In this document: in pieces, positions 1-11,233 of the stretch
Numbering within the stretch: the first letter of the stretch is position 1
How the letters are laid out: every line of letters starts with the position of its first letter
Notes under the pieces: generated by a model
Databases searched by the model: none
The model's input: the letters and a program-made list of their open reading frames with translations, nothing else
What the model was told of the DNA's origin: nothing
Position numbers and translations under genes: made by a program
NCBI GenBank assembly: GCA_020466095.1
Contig: CM035807.1
Coordinates: forward strand, 9,768,697-9,832,696
DNA from: Chlorops oryzae
Taxonomy: Eukaryota > Arthropoda > Insecta > Diptera > Chloropidae
Direction: 5' to 3'
DNA length: 64,000 nucleotides

Positions 1-2630
1 TAGTTGCCTCTCGTGTTTGTGTGTTCGCACTTGGGTAACAATCGAAATTCAGCATCTCCCACTCAAAAGGTTGAGTCATGACATTGATGGTAGCGAAATT
101 TGTCATTTTCGGTAACTTTCAAAGGGAGACGCACGGTCAGAGAGACAGACAGACAGACAGACAGATAGAATGAGCGAGAGTGTGTTGTGAGAGTGAGTAT
201 TAAAGTCCTTCGGGCGATTATGTCTGTCTGGAACGTTCGTAGATTATTTTTGCGGTTTTTCGATGTGGTCATCCTGCTGTTGTCCAGTGATAGTGTCGTG
301 TCATGCGAAAGCCATGGCCTTTACCAAATCGCTTTCGTTTCGGATTGAATAGAGTGTCAAATATTTTGGTCCCATGTGAAAGAGGAAAAATGGAACAAAA
401 AAAAAAAAGGAGAAGAAAAATCTTAACACCATTCGCAGTTACGGAGGGAAATAAAGTACAAATTGGTGTTCTAGCGTTGATTGCAGAAAATTGATGATTG
501 TTAACTTCTCAAATGCAGGTTTTGGTCCGCTTTAGTTCGGAGTTCAAAGGAACCGAGGTGTTCGCTCCGTTTCGAATGGATTTAATCGGATACCCTATAA
601 GTACTTTAAAGATTTGAAAAGCTTTTCTTTCTCTTTTATTTGAACTGCATTAAGATTCTTTCGAATAGTTTTGACAGGCTTCGATTTTTATGGCTTTATT
701 GAGAGGATAAAAAAAAGTTAACATTCTACAGAAAAAAAAGGATAATTTATTTTCATTTCAATGGGATTTTTTTTTCATTTTTACTGCACCGTTTTATCCC
801 ATTACCTTCAATCTAATATTTTTTTTTTTTTTTGGTTTTGGTTTTCTGAACGTCCCACCGGAATTTGTGCAGATGTGGCAGCTGGCGAAGCACAATATTT
901 TTTAGTCTGCCATTCATTCATTCATTCTTCTACGCCCCTTTTATGGTCGGTTTTATTTCCATTGTCATCTCTTTATTTAATACATACACAAATTACATTG
1001 GATGCGTCTGCAACGGAATGTCCTCGCATGGATATCCGTTTCAGGCTAGACAATCAGACTGTTGTCCTGTCATTTAGATCGAGCCAGCCAGTTCGGCCCG
1101 ACCCGACCCGACACGGCCCGGCGGCGTTCTGGTCTGTTGTGCAGCATTCAAACGGCTTTTCCACTTAGTGCCTCCGCACTGCACTCAATTTTAGCATTAA
1201 GTACAATATTAAATAGCTGAATCAGCCATACAAGGATGCCATACAAGTTTCTTGCATTCCGTATTTTGTCTAGCATTACGCTTATTTGTGTACAGCCGGT
1301 GTGTGTTTGATGTGTGGCTTAATCACTTCCAAAGGAGTCCAAAAAAAAAAAACCCGACTTGAGATGCGGAAAAAATTGTATCAAAAGGACACTTTATTAT
1401 GACAAGGATCGGAGGGACTTTTTTTTTGTTTTTTTGTTTACATACTACTCCATCTGAAAATATAATGAAGGACGTATGTTTTAATTTGTTTTATCTCCTC
1501 TCGCTTCGTTTCGTTGCATTTCGTTTGTGATTGTGTCGGAAACGGAAACGGAAATGAGCTAAGTGGCATATAAAATGGTAATTGCATATGCTGCATGAAC
1601 GATGTCAAGGAAATTAGTGCTTTCAATGATGCGATCAGACCTGACATCCTGACATTTATGTAAGTTTTCTGTCTTCTTTTTAATTGATCTAATTCTCTTA
1701 AGTTGGCTTCAATTATTATTTTTTGTATTGTTTATTTCATTTAAGTTTAAAGGATGTCAGTTGAATTCTCAATTATATAGGTATATAATAGATTTTCATT
1801 AAGGCAATTAAATTGATATAATTTGGAGTTCTTAAATTGTTTTGCTGCCTTAAGTTCACATTTTTCATGACACTGACGTACTCATCACGATGTCCTTTTG
1901 AAAGCGATTAAGTTATTGAAAGTCGATACCAGAACGAACTGAACTCTGAAACACTTTAACCCGAGGGTTCAGATTACGTGTCGTCCTTGCTCGAAATGAA
2001 AAATAGACATCTGAAGAGTTCTGACGGTTTGGCGAATTGTGGCAACATGTAATTTCTCGTGTGTCTGAGTATACTCTAAAATAATATGCGGCATAATGTG
2101 ACTAAAATACGAGTCGATCCTTGGGTTTATTTTTCGAGAAAATATTTGTTGAATATGCCATAACTTATGGCCCATAAGCATTAGTAACGAGAGAGAGAGA
2201 AAAATCTCGAATCGAAAGTGGCCAGCATTAAAGTGTTGACGTTAGCAAAAATAAACATAAATCTTTGCCTCGAGTTAAGGAGTTGAAAATGTTTTGGTTT
2301 CTTAGATTTCAGTTTCATTTTTAAAGGGCTGCTTTGAAGAGGTACTGAATTTGAGGAAAATTGTGAATCGAAGAGAGTAGATATTGACGAGATGGACAGC
2401 TCTTTAAATTGTGACAAAATTTTGGTATTGTCGGTTTTGAAACGCAGTTGAATATATGTATATACTTATATGTAAAACATACTGTTAGAATGCTCGAATT
2501 ATTGGGTTATAGTCTAGAACGCGTCTCTTACAACCTCACCAGATTTATGTCAACCTCAGTCTCAAAAATCGGTACTCTTTACTGCATAATACATTATATA
2601 TACATAAGTGGAACAATTCTTTTCCCCCAC
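1..2630. other. AT-rich sequence with no recognised gene
   Basis: I see no coding exon with splice sites or a family motif here. A short GACA microsatellite lies at 142-166. A small GC-rich patch at about 1085-1135 repeats the pentamer CGACC. The short open frames have A/T-driven composition and many overlap on both strands. The stretch ends where the TTAACCCTTTACTGC minisatellite begins. Confidence 0.5.
142..166. repeat. (GACA)n microsatellite
   Basis: A run of about six GACA/AGAC units is followed by GATAGA. This is a simple tetranucleotide repeat with no coding meaning. Confidence 0.85.
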
Positions 2631-2634
2631 AGTA

Positions 2635-3240
2635 AATGGGTTCATTAACCCTTTATTGCATGATATATTACATGAGTAGCATATTTTTCTCGCAGTAAAT
2701 AAACTCATTAACCCTTTACAGCTTGATATTTTCAAAATGTTGAAAAATGTTTTTGCCAGTAAATGGAATTAACCCTTTACTGCAGGATATATTAAAATAG
2801 TCTAAAATTTTTTTTTTCGCAGTAAATAAAAATATTAACCCTTTATGCTTGATATTTTTAAAAAGTGGGTAAAATTTTTTCCCATTTAATAATTTTATTA
2901 ACCCTTTACTACATGATATAGACATTAAAAGAGTGGAAATTTTTGAAAAAATTTTTCCCACAAAATGGTTTTATTAACCCTTTGCTGCTTAATATTCCTA
3001 GAAAGTGCGTTAAAATTTTTTCTCCAGTAAATGGTTTTATTAACCCTTTACTTTACTTAAAAAAGGTGTCAACAATTTTTTTTACCGAAGTAGATAAATT
3101 TGTTAAACCTTTACTGCTTGATATTTTTCAAAATCAGGTAAACCTTTTTTCCTCTGTAAATCGTTTTATTAACCCTTTACCAACAATTTTTTTTCGCAGT
3201 AAATAGTTTTAATTCAATTTTCTTTTGTTTTGATTTGGCT
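2635..3240 (+). repeat. Minisatellite array 1, about nine monomers of 60-75 bp
   Basis: The core TTAACCCTTTACTGC recurs near 2646, 2708, 2770, 2836, 2900, 2975, 3040, 3103 and 3169. Each core is followed by a GATAT-type segment and then a T-rich run that ends in a CAGTAAATGGTTTTA-like stretch. Monomers are diverged and unequal in length. The same monomer occurs in inverted orientation at 48.05-48.21 kb and 50.2-51.06 kb, and singly near 4220. The array stops just before the inverted-repeat element at 3313. Confidence 0.85.
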
Positions 3241-3312
3241 GACCTCAAGCTCGAATAAATATATAGATTTCAGTAAATGGTTTTATTTATATAGGCTTCA
3301 GAAATAATTATA

Positions 3313-4144
3313 CAGTACACTCGGGATAACGTCAACCCCCTATTTCGTCAACACCCAAAAACGTCAACACTTTTTTATTTACATTGACTGTTCTAAAAGT
3401 CAACAAAACCTAAAAGCTCCAAAAGGTAAACTCTGCTTAATAGAAAATTTTAGCTAGAATTACGTAGACAGGGTGTCCCGTTGACATATGGGCTACCAAA
3501 TTAAAGGTAATCGATCCAGTATTTTAAATAAAATAAAAGATTTGGGTGTTAATTGGACACTTTTCATACCAAAATGGCTTCCAAAGTAAAAATAAAAAAT
3601 TTAAAGTTTTTTTCAGATTTTTTCACTTTGACCGTTTATTTTTCCCTCAATGGGTCAAATTTTAACCATTATTTTAAATTTTCTTATAAGCACATACAAT
3701 TGGCTTTCAAACTGCATTAAAATTTTTTTTCCTAAAATTAACCATTGGTGTGGGAGAATTGTTTTTCTGACTTAAGTTTGTTCATGAATACCCTTTTAAA
3801 GCAAGTAATTCCCAACGGGTGTGAAACATTTGATTCCAATCCCCTTTGCGTACAATTGTTTTTGCCTACTTTTTAAGATTGTTTTTCCAACTTGTTGACT
3901 TCCGTATAAAATATCTCAAAAATCCGAAAGTGGATATCTATATAAAATATTTTTTCAATTTTTCCAATCATAAAAATTTTTTGAATCATGATTGGTTGGT
4001 TTTAGTATGAAGTACTAAAATAACGTTTAAATCTATAATTCCAACTTTATTTTGGTCTAAAATGAGGACAATCATAAACGTCAACAATCTGGTAAACGTC
4101 AACACTCGCGGTTTTAATTAGTTGACGTTATCCCGAGTGTACTG
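3313..4144. mobile_element. pogo/Tigger-like non-autonomous DNA element, 832 bp
   Basis: Both ends carry the same inverted terminal repeat of about 24 bp, beginning CAGTACACTCGGGATAACG. The element is flanked by TA on each side (3311-3312 and 4145-4146), the target duplication typical of Tc1/mariner/pogo elements. Several CGTCAAC motifs lie just inside each end (three on the left, three on the right), in the manner of subterminal transposase-binding repeats. No transposase frame is visible, so it is a MITE-like derivative. Its middle holds a piece related to the repeat at 47461-47850. Assignment to pogo rests on the CAG start and TA duplication only. Confidence 0.8.
3470..3780 (-). repeat. 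Older repeat fragment nested in the 3313-4144 element
   Basis: The segment starts with CAGGGTGTCCCG. It continues into text (ACCAAAATGGCTTCCAAAGT, then CCCTCAATGGGTCAAATT) that is the reverse complement of 47640-47810. At 47461 the same CAGGGTGTYCC motif opens the opposite end of the repeat. The two loci therefore appear to show the two ends of one inverted-repeat element. Confidence 0.6.
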
Positions 4145-4146
4145 TA

Positions 4147-5124
4147 TATCGTTTTTCATCATAAAGTCCCCATGCTTGCGTGTTTTTTTAGTCAGAAACA
4201 ATATATGGGTTCGTATGCGATAAAGGGTTAAACAACAAATTAGTATCTAATGGTTAAAGATTAAAAAATACATTTTTATGATTATTAATCTCAAATTGAA
4301 TTTAATAGGTCTGATGTAAGGTCTCATATAAAAAAAGGTCCCTGAAACTCACATAACTCCATGAAAACAAAAACAAATGTCCCTTGCTTTTTGTCCAAGT
4401 GAGAGTTTTTACTGTAGTGCCAATTTCTCCAATGCTCCTGGGCTACATTTATGCCAGTTAACTACGTTGAAGCAAGTTTTCCTAAAGGCAAAGTAAACTA
4501 TTCCCAGACATGCGGAAGCTGAGAATTGTTACGTAGACTAAATTGAAAAGAAAAAAATTCGCATAAATTTGAAAAATGTTCTTTTTGCTCTTGCATAAAC
4601 ATGAGCTTCATTTAGTTGTTGGCCTTTTAGGACAACGATGTATCTTGACATTGTGCATGACTTTCATCGAATTAAGTTCGTCCTAACTGTTCTGAATATG
4701 CCTCCATTTATGAGAACTGCTAACACTCACATAACAATGTTCACGGCAGTTCCTTAGAAAATTTTGCGAAACTATCTTTCCCTAAATGGAATGAACTCTC
4801 GTGAACACTGTGACATATAAAACATAAAAAAAAAATATCTACATAAAAAGCAACATACAAAGCATTGTGACTGTCACTCCTATTGTTCGTCTTCAAAGCA
4901 TTTCGACCATAAAATTTTAAAGGTAAAGACTGGAGTGCATTCATTGCCCTGTGTAAAATAGAGAAGCAAAAGAAAAATAATAGGTACGGGAATGCTAAAA
5001 ATTTAAGACAAAAATTTTTTTCACATTTTATCTTTTGATGCTTCAGTTTTCAGTCCACACTCTTGGTTCTTCTTTTTTTTTTTTTATTCGAATTATCTTT
5101 TCACATTGTTGAATTTACAAAAGA
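4147..5124. other. Non-coding stretch, nothing recognised
   Basis: This holds one isolated minisatellite core (ATAAAGGGTTAA near 4220) and A/T-rich unique-looking sequence. Short minus-strand frames around 4741-4944 have neither splice context nor motifs. Confidence 0.4.
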
Positions 5125-5307
5125 CTACTGTAAAAGATGGAAGAAATATTTGGATTTCATAAAAGCCGATCGTTGTCGGCTTGGAGCCATTTTATGAATA
5201 GAAATTTCATAAAAAGGCTTGCTGGAGGTTTCAAAAATTGTCTTCATGTGACGCTTGAATGCATTTTTCGGGTGGACTTCCAATCCCATTCCCACAGCGA
5301 TCGGATT
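5125..5307 (-). CDS. Possible last exon of a small membrane-protein gene
   Basis: This is a weak candidate, joined by inference to the exon at 5568-5699. An AG acceptor (TGTTATAG) lies at 5308-5310. From 5307 the frame that continues the upstream exon in phase 0 stays open for 60 codons to a TAG at 5125-5127. In that frame the acceptor's own TAG is the nearest upstream stop. The translation begins NPIAVGMGLEVHPKNAF and is basic and hydrophilic, as for a cytosolic tail. I know no family match, and the pyrimidine tract is poor. A 60-codon open frame in such AT-rich DNA is suggestive, not decisive. Confidence 0.28.
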   Translation of the reverse strand, partial: NPIAVGMGLEVHPKNAFKRHMKTIFETSSKPFYEISIHKMAPSRQRSAFMKSKYFFHLLQ

Positions 5308-5567
5308 CTATAACAGCCCCAAAGGATTTTTGTTTTTTTTTAACACAAACAATGCTCTTTATCGAAAACATTCAGCCAAAAACTTTCTCGAGAAATTGCA
5401 TATCATCGCTTTAGCACATCGGTTTGCAATTACAAATCCCGTTGAGACAAATTCCTGGAAATTGAAGACATTTTAGCAGGAAATCCACCAGTGGCTGGTT
5501 TACCGAAGGAAAGAAAAATAATTTACTTATTTATTAAATGAAAAAAAAAAAAAAATTGTTGGCTTAC

Positions 5568-5699
5568 ATCGCAGCAGTCTCCGCGATTGCATTGGCTAAA
5601 AAAATAGATGAGCGGGTACCACCATCCAATAAAGACGGCTATGAAGCACGCAAATGGAAGCGTAATTAACCATAAAATACCCCAACATGCTTTCACCAT
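5568..5699 (-). CDS. Coding exon of a putative short transmembrane protein
   Basis: Read on the minus strand, a TTTAATTTCAG acceptor ends at 5703. It is followed three bases later by an ATG (5699) and 44 codons that run exactly to a GTAAGC donor at 5562-5567. The encoded start, MVKACWGILWLITLP, leads into about 25 hydrophobic residues (roughly 8-34). A Cys-rich turn with the motif NRGDCCD follows. The shape (a Met-x-x-x-Cys-Trp start, one or two membrane helices, then paired cysteines) resembles a group of short uncharacterised insect membrane proteins; this is an inference from memory. The exon would end in phase 0. It lies 3' of the CAP gene on the same strand. The product probably sits in a membrane, and no function can be given. 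The next exon may be 5125-5307. Confidence 0.5.
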
Positions 5700-5701
5700 T
5701 T

Positions 5702-6064
5702 TCTGAAATTAAACTGTTGTGAAAAATAGGCTGTAGTCAAGGTTGTCTCAAAATATTCTCTTCCAAGGATATTCCATTAGTCCTTTGATTTCGAAAAATT
5801 AATTGAAGATTAAGAGACAGCAAATTAGATGTGTATTGATGGCAAAAATTACCTTATTATTCAAAAGATTTCGACCACACTAAGCCCGAAAACTTTTGAA
5901 TTTCAATAGAAAGTTTTTGAAAAATAAAAACAGAACGTAGCAAAAATTTTTTTTGCTTAAAATAAAAAAAAACCATTTTTATTCGATTTAAGTAGTATTG
6001 AGTTTTTAAATCGACAAAACATTTTCAGCGCACACTTAAATGAACAGATACTAGAAAGAAAAAT
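5702..6064. other. Non-coding stretch upstream of the small membrane-protein exon
   Basis: This would be a 5' UTR intron if the exon at 5568-5699 is real. I see no other feature. Confidence 0.35.
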
Positions 6065-6818
6065 CCCACCCAACATTTGGAAGACTGTTTTATGAGAAGA
6101 TTCATTAACGAGTCTTTTTCGAGCCCCCTTCATGATTAGAAAATGATTGATCACATGCATGATTAAAAGAAGACTCGTAAACGACTCTCCAATATGTTTC
6201 AAAATCGAGTCGTATTCAAATTGCAACAACAAAATATAGAGTCTTAATCAGCCAATTAATCACGTAGGGATTGAAATATGATCATTCAAATGTTTCTATC
6301 TTATATTCATTCAATATTTGACTCAAAATTGAATTGAATGGAATTTGACTTTAAAGTTATAAACGAAAAATTTCCATGGCTTTCGATTTGGAAAGCTTGG
6401 TGTCGACGGGTGAGCACAGGACTAGAAAACGAGAGTTCCTAGGTTCAAATCCCACATAAGGCAAAGGGAAAAAAATGTTGAATTAAAAAAAAAGTTTTTA
6501 TTTTTTTTATTTTTGGTAAGCAATTGATTATAAATATGAGTCATAGAAGACTCCAAAATGATAGCAAATATGAGTCGTAAAAGACTCGAAAATAGTAACA
6601 AATATGACTTGAAAATGATAACAAATATGACTCGAAAATGACTCGCAAATGATATCAAATATGACTCCCTAAGAAGAGTCGCGGCTAGGGTTCCAATTTC
6701 TCCCGACAAAAGTATCATTTTTGATCAGAAAACGAGCGCATATTTGATCTTTTTAATCAGAAAAGCGACTCGAAAAAGACTCGCATTTGATCAAAAAATT
6801 TCAAAAATGCTAGCTGGG
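6065..6818. mobile_element. CCCAGC-family inverted-repeat element, copy 1 (754 bp)
   Basis: The left end reads CCCACCCAACATTTGG. The right end, on the other strand, reads CCCAGCTAGCATTTTTG. An AT is repeated outside both ends. The interior is full of GAGTC/GACTC words in both orientations, such as GAGTCTTTTTCGAG, ATGAGTC and GACTCG. Copies with the same ends and words lie at 23062-23655 and 57641-58329. No transposase is visible. A tRNA-like module sits inside at about 6395-6460. The superfamily is not clear to me. Confidence 0.7.
6395..6460 (+). other. tRNA-like module inside the CCCAGC element
   Basis: The segment contains GGTTCAAATCCC, a perfect match to a Pol III B box, near 6442. A plausible but weaker A-box region lies upstream in the GTGTCGACGGGTGAGCACAGG stretch. 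It does not fold into a complete cloverleaf by eye. The equivalent position of the copy at 57.9 kb has GGTTGAAATCCC. It is probably a tRNA-derived relic, not a working tRNA gene. Confidence 0.5.
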
Positions 6819-6996
6819 ATCTGTATTTTTATTAAAAATGAAAATTAAAAACTTTTGAAATATACACTTTTCTAGATGTACTCAACTTAACTTCTCATAA
6901 GCTGACGCGCTCGAGTTTTTCAGAAGATCGATTGTTTTTTTTTACTAATCTGACGGGCCATCCTCAAAGCACCCATCAATATTAAGCGTTCATATA

Positions 6997-7096
6997 TAGT
7001 AGGGACACATCACAGGGTATGAAGCTTCTCCCCATATCATTTTCTGACACGAACGAGAATCTGCGAAAATCCCCTCTTGGGCGGGCTCCCCTACTA
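6997..7096. repeat. Short inverted repeat pair around 100 bp
   Basis: TAGTAGGGACAC at the left is mirrored by the reverse complement of CTCCCCTACTA at the right. It may be a very small MITE; no target duplication is evident. Confidence 0.35.
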
Positions 7097-7362
7097 TTTA
7101 CAGCATTTTTAAATTTTAGATAATTTCAAGAACATTTTCTATTACCCATTTACTTATATGTTGCGTAGGTCAGTCGTTAAAAAATCTGCAATGAGAAGTT
7201 TCTTAAGCAAACACCAGTCTAAAGTATTCTTAACCTTTGCTGTAAAAAAGGAAAAAAATGTTCTCAAGGAAGTTGGCTTGAGCTACTCAGTAGTCAAAAC
7301 TTATTTAGTTGCAAAATTTCATCTATGAGAATCGAATGGACTCTGCGTTCTGTGAGAGTAGC

Positions 7363-7483
7363 AATTTTGGCACTAAAATTTTTCCAAAAAACTGATTACT
7401 AGTCCTTTTTGGACCAGTTTGGAACTAGACCCTAACTAGGCTAGTTGTAATCAGTTTTTTGAAAAAATTTTAGTGCCAAAATT
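7363..7483. repeat. 121-bp near-perfect hairpin (inverted repeat)
   Basis: Two arms of about 40 bp are almost identical in inverted orientation. They start AATTTTGGCACTAAAATT and contain AAAAAACTGATTAC. They are separated by about 40 bp that itself contains CTAGT/ACTAG words. It is a foldback MITE or a transcribed hairpin; no coding content. Confidence 0.8.
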
Positions 7484-7718
7484 CTTAGAATTTTTCACTT
7501 ATTCTATTTATGTATAAATTTTCATCAAAATCGGACGTCATGACACTTTTGGATTTTATGGGTTTTTGGTCCACAACTCTATAAACTTCCTCTAACCCCC
7601 CAAATTTTTTTTGGGCTAATGTCTTATAATTGTTCATTATACCACTGTGCAATATAAGCACTACCAAAGCAGCCTTTCTCTGGCTACGTCCCTGCGTTAA
7701 CAGATAGGGAAGCGGCCC

Positions 7719-7985
7719 GTTCTGTCATAGCTCAGTGGTTAGCCGAAGTTCTGAACCTGGATTGGGCGAAGGCTTGTTTTTCATTCAAACTTTTTACGTT
7801 TTTCGAATTTTACCATTCTTCCATATTTTTTCGTCTGCGACAGGAATCGAACTCGATCCCTTTAGATTACTAAGCGCAAACGCTTTCCACTATGCCACTT
7901 AGCCATTTGACTCACGCTCAGCGAATATATTAGATTACTGTTTGATTGAAATTGAACTGTAGACGCCTCGTTGACCATGCCACTA
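7719..7985. mobile_element. Composite repeat with two opposed tRNA-like modules, copy 1
   Basis: On the plus strand, CATAGCTCAGTGGTTAGCCG (near 7727) is a textbook tRNA A-box/D-arm. On the minus strand, 7845-7910 contains GGCATAGTGG, CTTAGTAATC and then GAGTTCGATTCC, which is A box, anticodon-like arm and B box. An AT-rich spacer lies between. The element ends in the tail GAACTGTAGACGCCTCG, followed by TTGACCATG. A second copy with the same tail but diverged tRNA-like parts is at 41533-41905. Neither module keeps a full acceptor stem, so I do not call functional tRNAs. Confidence 0.6.
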
Positions 7986-8392
7986 GTTAGTCTCAACTTA
8001 CCGTGACTCTACTCGTTTACTAGTTCTTTTTCCTATACTCGAGAACTACTCGCTTTGCTCCCAATTAACCCCACTCTTCCTACAGGGTAATAAAGTAAAT
8101 TAATATTTTAAAAATCAATTGTATATTCATTTTAATAATTTTATTTTATTTAACTTCAATTTTTGTATTTTTCTTTCTTTACTTTTTTTTATTTCTTTTC
8201 AATTTTTGTTTTTTTTACAAATGAATGGGATTCATCAAATCAAATCAAATCATCAGACAATCAATGCAAAAACGTTTACGAATTAATTGTACAATTATAT
8301 TCTTAAAAAATAGCGGATTTATTAAGGCTTTAAGGCTATATCTTTTGTTGTCTTAAAATTACGAAATGAAAAATGGGAATTTGTGTTTTTTG

Positions 8393-9743
8393 TTTATTCT
8401 ATAAATGCGCTAATTAAAGTAATGCTAAGACCAACAGTAACTGGCAAAAAAAAAAAAAAAAAAAACGATGTCATGACTTTTCTTATCTTAACTATTGATG
8501 CGATCGAATGTGAAGGAAAAGAATAAACTATTCATGATTGAATAGCTTTAAACTATGGCAGATTTCTACTCATAACAAAGTGTATTTCAAAGCGTATATT
8601 CGTCCTTTTTCATCCGAGCAAAATAACATTGCATATTTCAAGGGGATATTTTTGAATGGTTTGAAGTGCTTCTACTTATATGTGATTTTGTGTGTGGGTG
8701 TGTGTGTGTTTATATATCAATGTTAGAATGGCTTAGAATTTTATATGCTAACAATTCGATATGGTTTGTGGTCATCAGTATGTGGTTTTTGGTGAGTTAC
8801 GGTGAGCGTTGCCGTGGTTCTCTGGAGCTGCTGCTTCTGTTGTTTTCTGCTGTGCATCGTTGTGGCAATGAAATTTTGGTTCTGCTTAATGTTTCAAGTC
8901 TTTTTGTTTGTATTGTTGTTGTTGTTGGTGCTGTTGTAAGCATTTTTAAAGTGAGTTGCATAAGGCAGGCTTTCGTGCAAATTATACCTATACATTTATA
9001 TATATGTATTTTATGTATGTTCGTGTTTTTTAGGGACGAAATTTTGTTTTTATAAATGAATTCATGAATTAAAAATTCTTTTCTTTAAAATGATTTTGAC
9101 GTAGATCCTCGTCTGTGTGTATGCAATATCACTAAATACTTTCGTCAAATATTATTATTTTTTTTTATATTGTCTCTTTAACATTAAATGGCCAAATGTT
9201 CATCTAATTTAAGTATAAAAAGAAATTATTTAATCCAAAAAAAAAAAATTTTTTTTGCTACTAAAAAATTCCAATTTTATGTTAAAAATTTAAATTTTTA
9301 GTAAAATAAACCAAAATTATAATAAAAGAAAAAAAAATTATATAATTTATATATAATTCCGAGACGCCCCGTCACGTTCTGCTACATGGTAGTACCGACT
9401 TGTGAGATCTCTCACAGTATGCAATGTTGCTTAAAATAGTTTGCAATAATTTTGGCTACAGGCGAGCACGCATCTTCAAAAAATGTTGCAAACTTTTCGA
9501 AGCAGCATTTTGTGAGTTCACTCACTTGCGAAGACTGGGACGAGACTTTTAAATTCGATTTTCGTCAATTTTCGTAATTTTGTGTGGCAAGAATAATGAA
9601 AAAAAAAAAAAAAATTGAAAATCAAAACAAAAACAAATCGAAACAAAGAAAAAAAAAAAATGAAAATGAATTTCCTAATTTCTTATATGTTGCTCTCTTT
9701 TCGTCTGAACAAAATACTATGTAACTAAAATGTTTGAATTCGC
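8393..9743 (-). other. Probable 3' UTR of the CAP gene
   Basis: On the minus strand the CAP stop codon at 9744-9746 is followed by non-coding sequence. The nearest clear AATAAA is the plus-strand TTTATT at 8393-8398. The minus strand of 8800-8950 is CAA/CAG-rich, as is common in fly transcripts. The extent is an inference; ATTAAA variants closer to the stop could be used instead. (TG)n runs lie at about 8692-8711. Confidence 0.3.
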
Positions 9744-10404
9744 TCAGCCCCGCCACGTTAAAAGGCTCCAACCGTGTTTGGCCCTCGCTGTTGTCGTTTC
9801 GGGTTCTTGGTATCCATAATAATCGACTTGTGGTTCCGTATTATCCACCTGTTGTTGGTCTTGTTCGTCCTGTTGGTATTCTTGCTGCTGTTCGCTATCT
9901 TGAGATGATGATGATGATGCGGATGTCGATGTCCTTAATATGGTATGTTTTTGTATAGCCTTCTGGAATTCCGCTGCCGTTGGTTTATACGCCTCGAGCT
10001 TGTTCTTGCTATGGTATTGTACCGTCTGATATGTGTACGTTGTGCTAGCGCGGTTGGGTTTCGTATTATATGAGTAACCGTTGTTGGTTGATACGGACGG
10101 TATACGTTGACCCTGTTGTTGTTCGGTCGATAGTATCGTCGCCTGTTGTGGAAGGGATGAGGAGGGGGAGTAGTTTGAAGTTGTTGTTTGTTGTGGATAT
10201 TTCGAAGTTGTATGATAGTAGTAGGTTGTAGGTTGATTGTTATAATTTTGCGAGTAATCATACGTTTCAATAGTGTTGGTGCTCAATCCAACCGGTGATG
10301 TCGGTGCTGCGCAAAGTCCTTGATATCGTGGTGATGGATTCATACCATATGTACCGCAATTCGGTTTTCCAACTTCATATGGATTATACCCGACGACATT
10401 TCCA
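9744..10404 (-). CDS. CAP-domain secreted protein, exon 5 (end of CAP domain and C-terminal tail)
   Basis: This last coding exon covers residues 183-402. It follows a CTCACTTTTTAG acceptor (10405 upward) and ends at TGA 9744-9746. The first base completes a Gly codon begun in exon 4, which rebuilds the CAP2 signature VCNYGPGGNV. The conserved YNPYEVGKPNCGTY and GLCAAP stretches close the folded domain. The remaining roughly 190 residues are low-complexity, rich in Ser, Thr, Tyr, Gln and Asn (SQNYNNQPTTYYYH, poly-Ser, QQQ and EQQQEY runs). Such a tail is probably disordered and may be O-glycosylated. The total predicted length, 402 residues, is long for a CAP protein because of it. The arrangement resembles Drosophila CG8483, named from memory and not checked. 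Confidence 0.92.
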
Positions 10405-10626
10405 CTAAAAAGTGAGAATATTATTAATATTAGGTATTGATAAGTATTGTAGGTTCTTATACGAGTATTAAGAAAAAATTTAGGCTTTAGCACGCTCAAA
10501 TCAATTATGAGGGGGTTGTCTGAAAGTTTTGCTCGTTCTATTTGAGTAATTAAGTCCAAAAACTTCATATATCTTCGATGGCAAAGACTCAATCGAGGTT
10601 TGGGCTGCTAGATATATCTGATCTTT

Positions 10627-11233
10627 AAAGGGTATAGCACTATAATGTATTGCATGCATCGAAGTTTGGCTCTATTTCATTTGCATTTCTTAAATTCTTC
10701 TCATATGACTATACGTAAAAGACATATTGATGCATATCAATCGCAGGTGCACCCGAGAAGTATGCAACATTTTTTTTATTTTTTGATTTTTTATGATAAT
10801 TGCAGGTGGCTGAGCTCAATGAAATCTTAACATATTTAATTTTAACATAAAACTCTATTTATGTGCATTTCACGTAAGGTAGTACCACTTCTGGAGCAAC
10901 AAAAAACAGTCCTGAAAAAGTATCGTTCCACAGGAGCATGTATTGGTTTTAGTGAAATTGTCTGAAACATAATTTTATAATATTGTTTGAGCTTTTTTCT
11001 ATATTTGAACTTTTGAATAATCATTCTATCTTTATAAATGTCTGAGATATAATTTTTTTAGGAATTGCCCAAAAAATAACTTTTTTTAGGGATATTTATT
11101 GAGCAAGATAGAAGATAAAAACTAACTTAAATTTAATGCATTGACCTAAATAGAAAAACAACTTTTATCAAAATCGGATTCGGGGGCCAAATTACTATGC
11201 TTACAGACAGAAAGTTACAGTGCTATACCCTTT
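10627..11233. mobile_element. 607-bp inverted-repeat element in CAP intron 4
   Basis: AAAGGGTATAGCACT at 10627 is mirrored by AGTGCTATACCCTTT ending at 11233, with further partial matching inside. It lies wholly within the intron between exons 5 and 4. No coding capacity is visible. The right part contains the phrase AAATCGGATTCGGGGGCC and ACAGACAGAAAG. These recall the ends of the GGGTATA-type repeats at 40.0 and 60.5 kb. Confidence 0.6.

Noticed and set aside
761..1168. 135-residue open frame with CADVAAGEAQYF-like segment
   Set aside because: It passes through T-runs, lacks an acceptor before the interesting part and continues into low-complexity text.
9935..10270. 111-residue open frame overlapping CAP exon 5
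   Set aside because: It is a different frame of the same strand within a proven coding exon and has no motif of its own.
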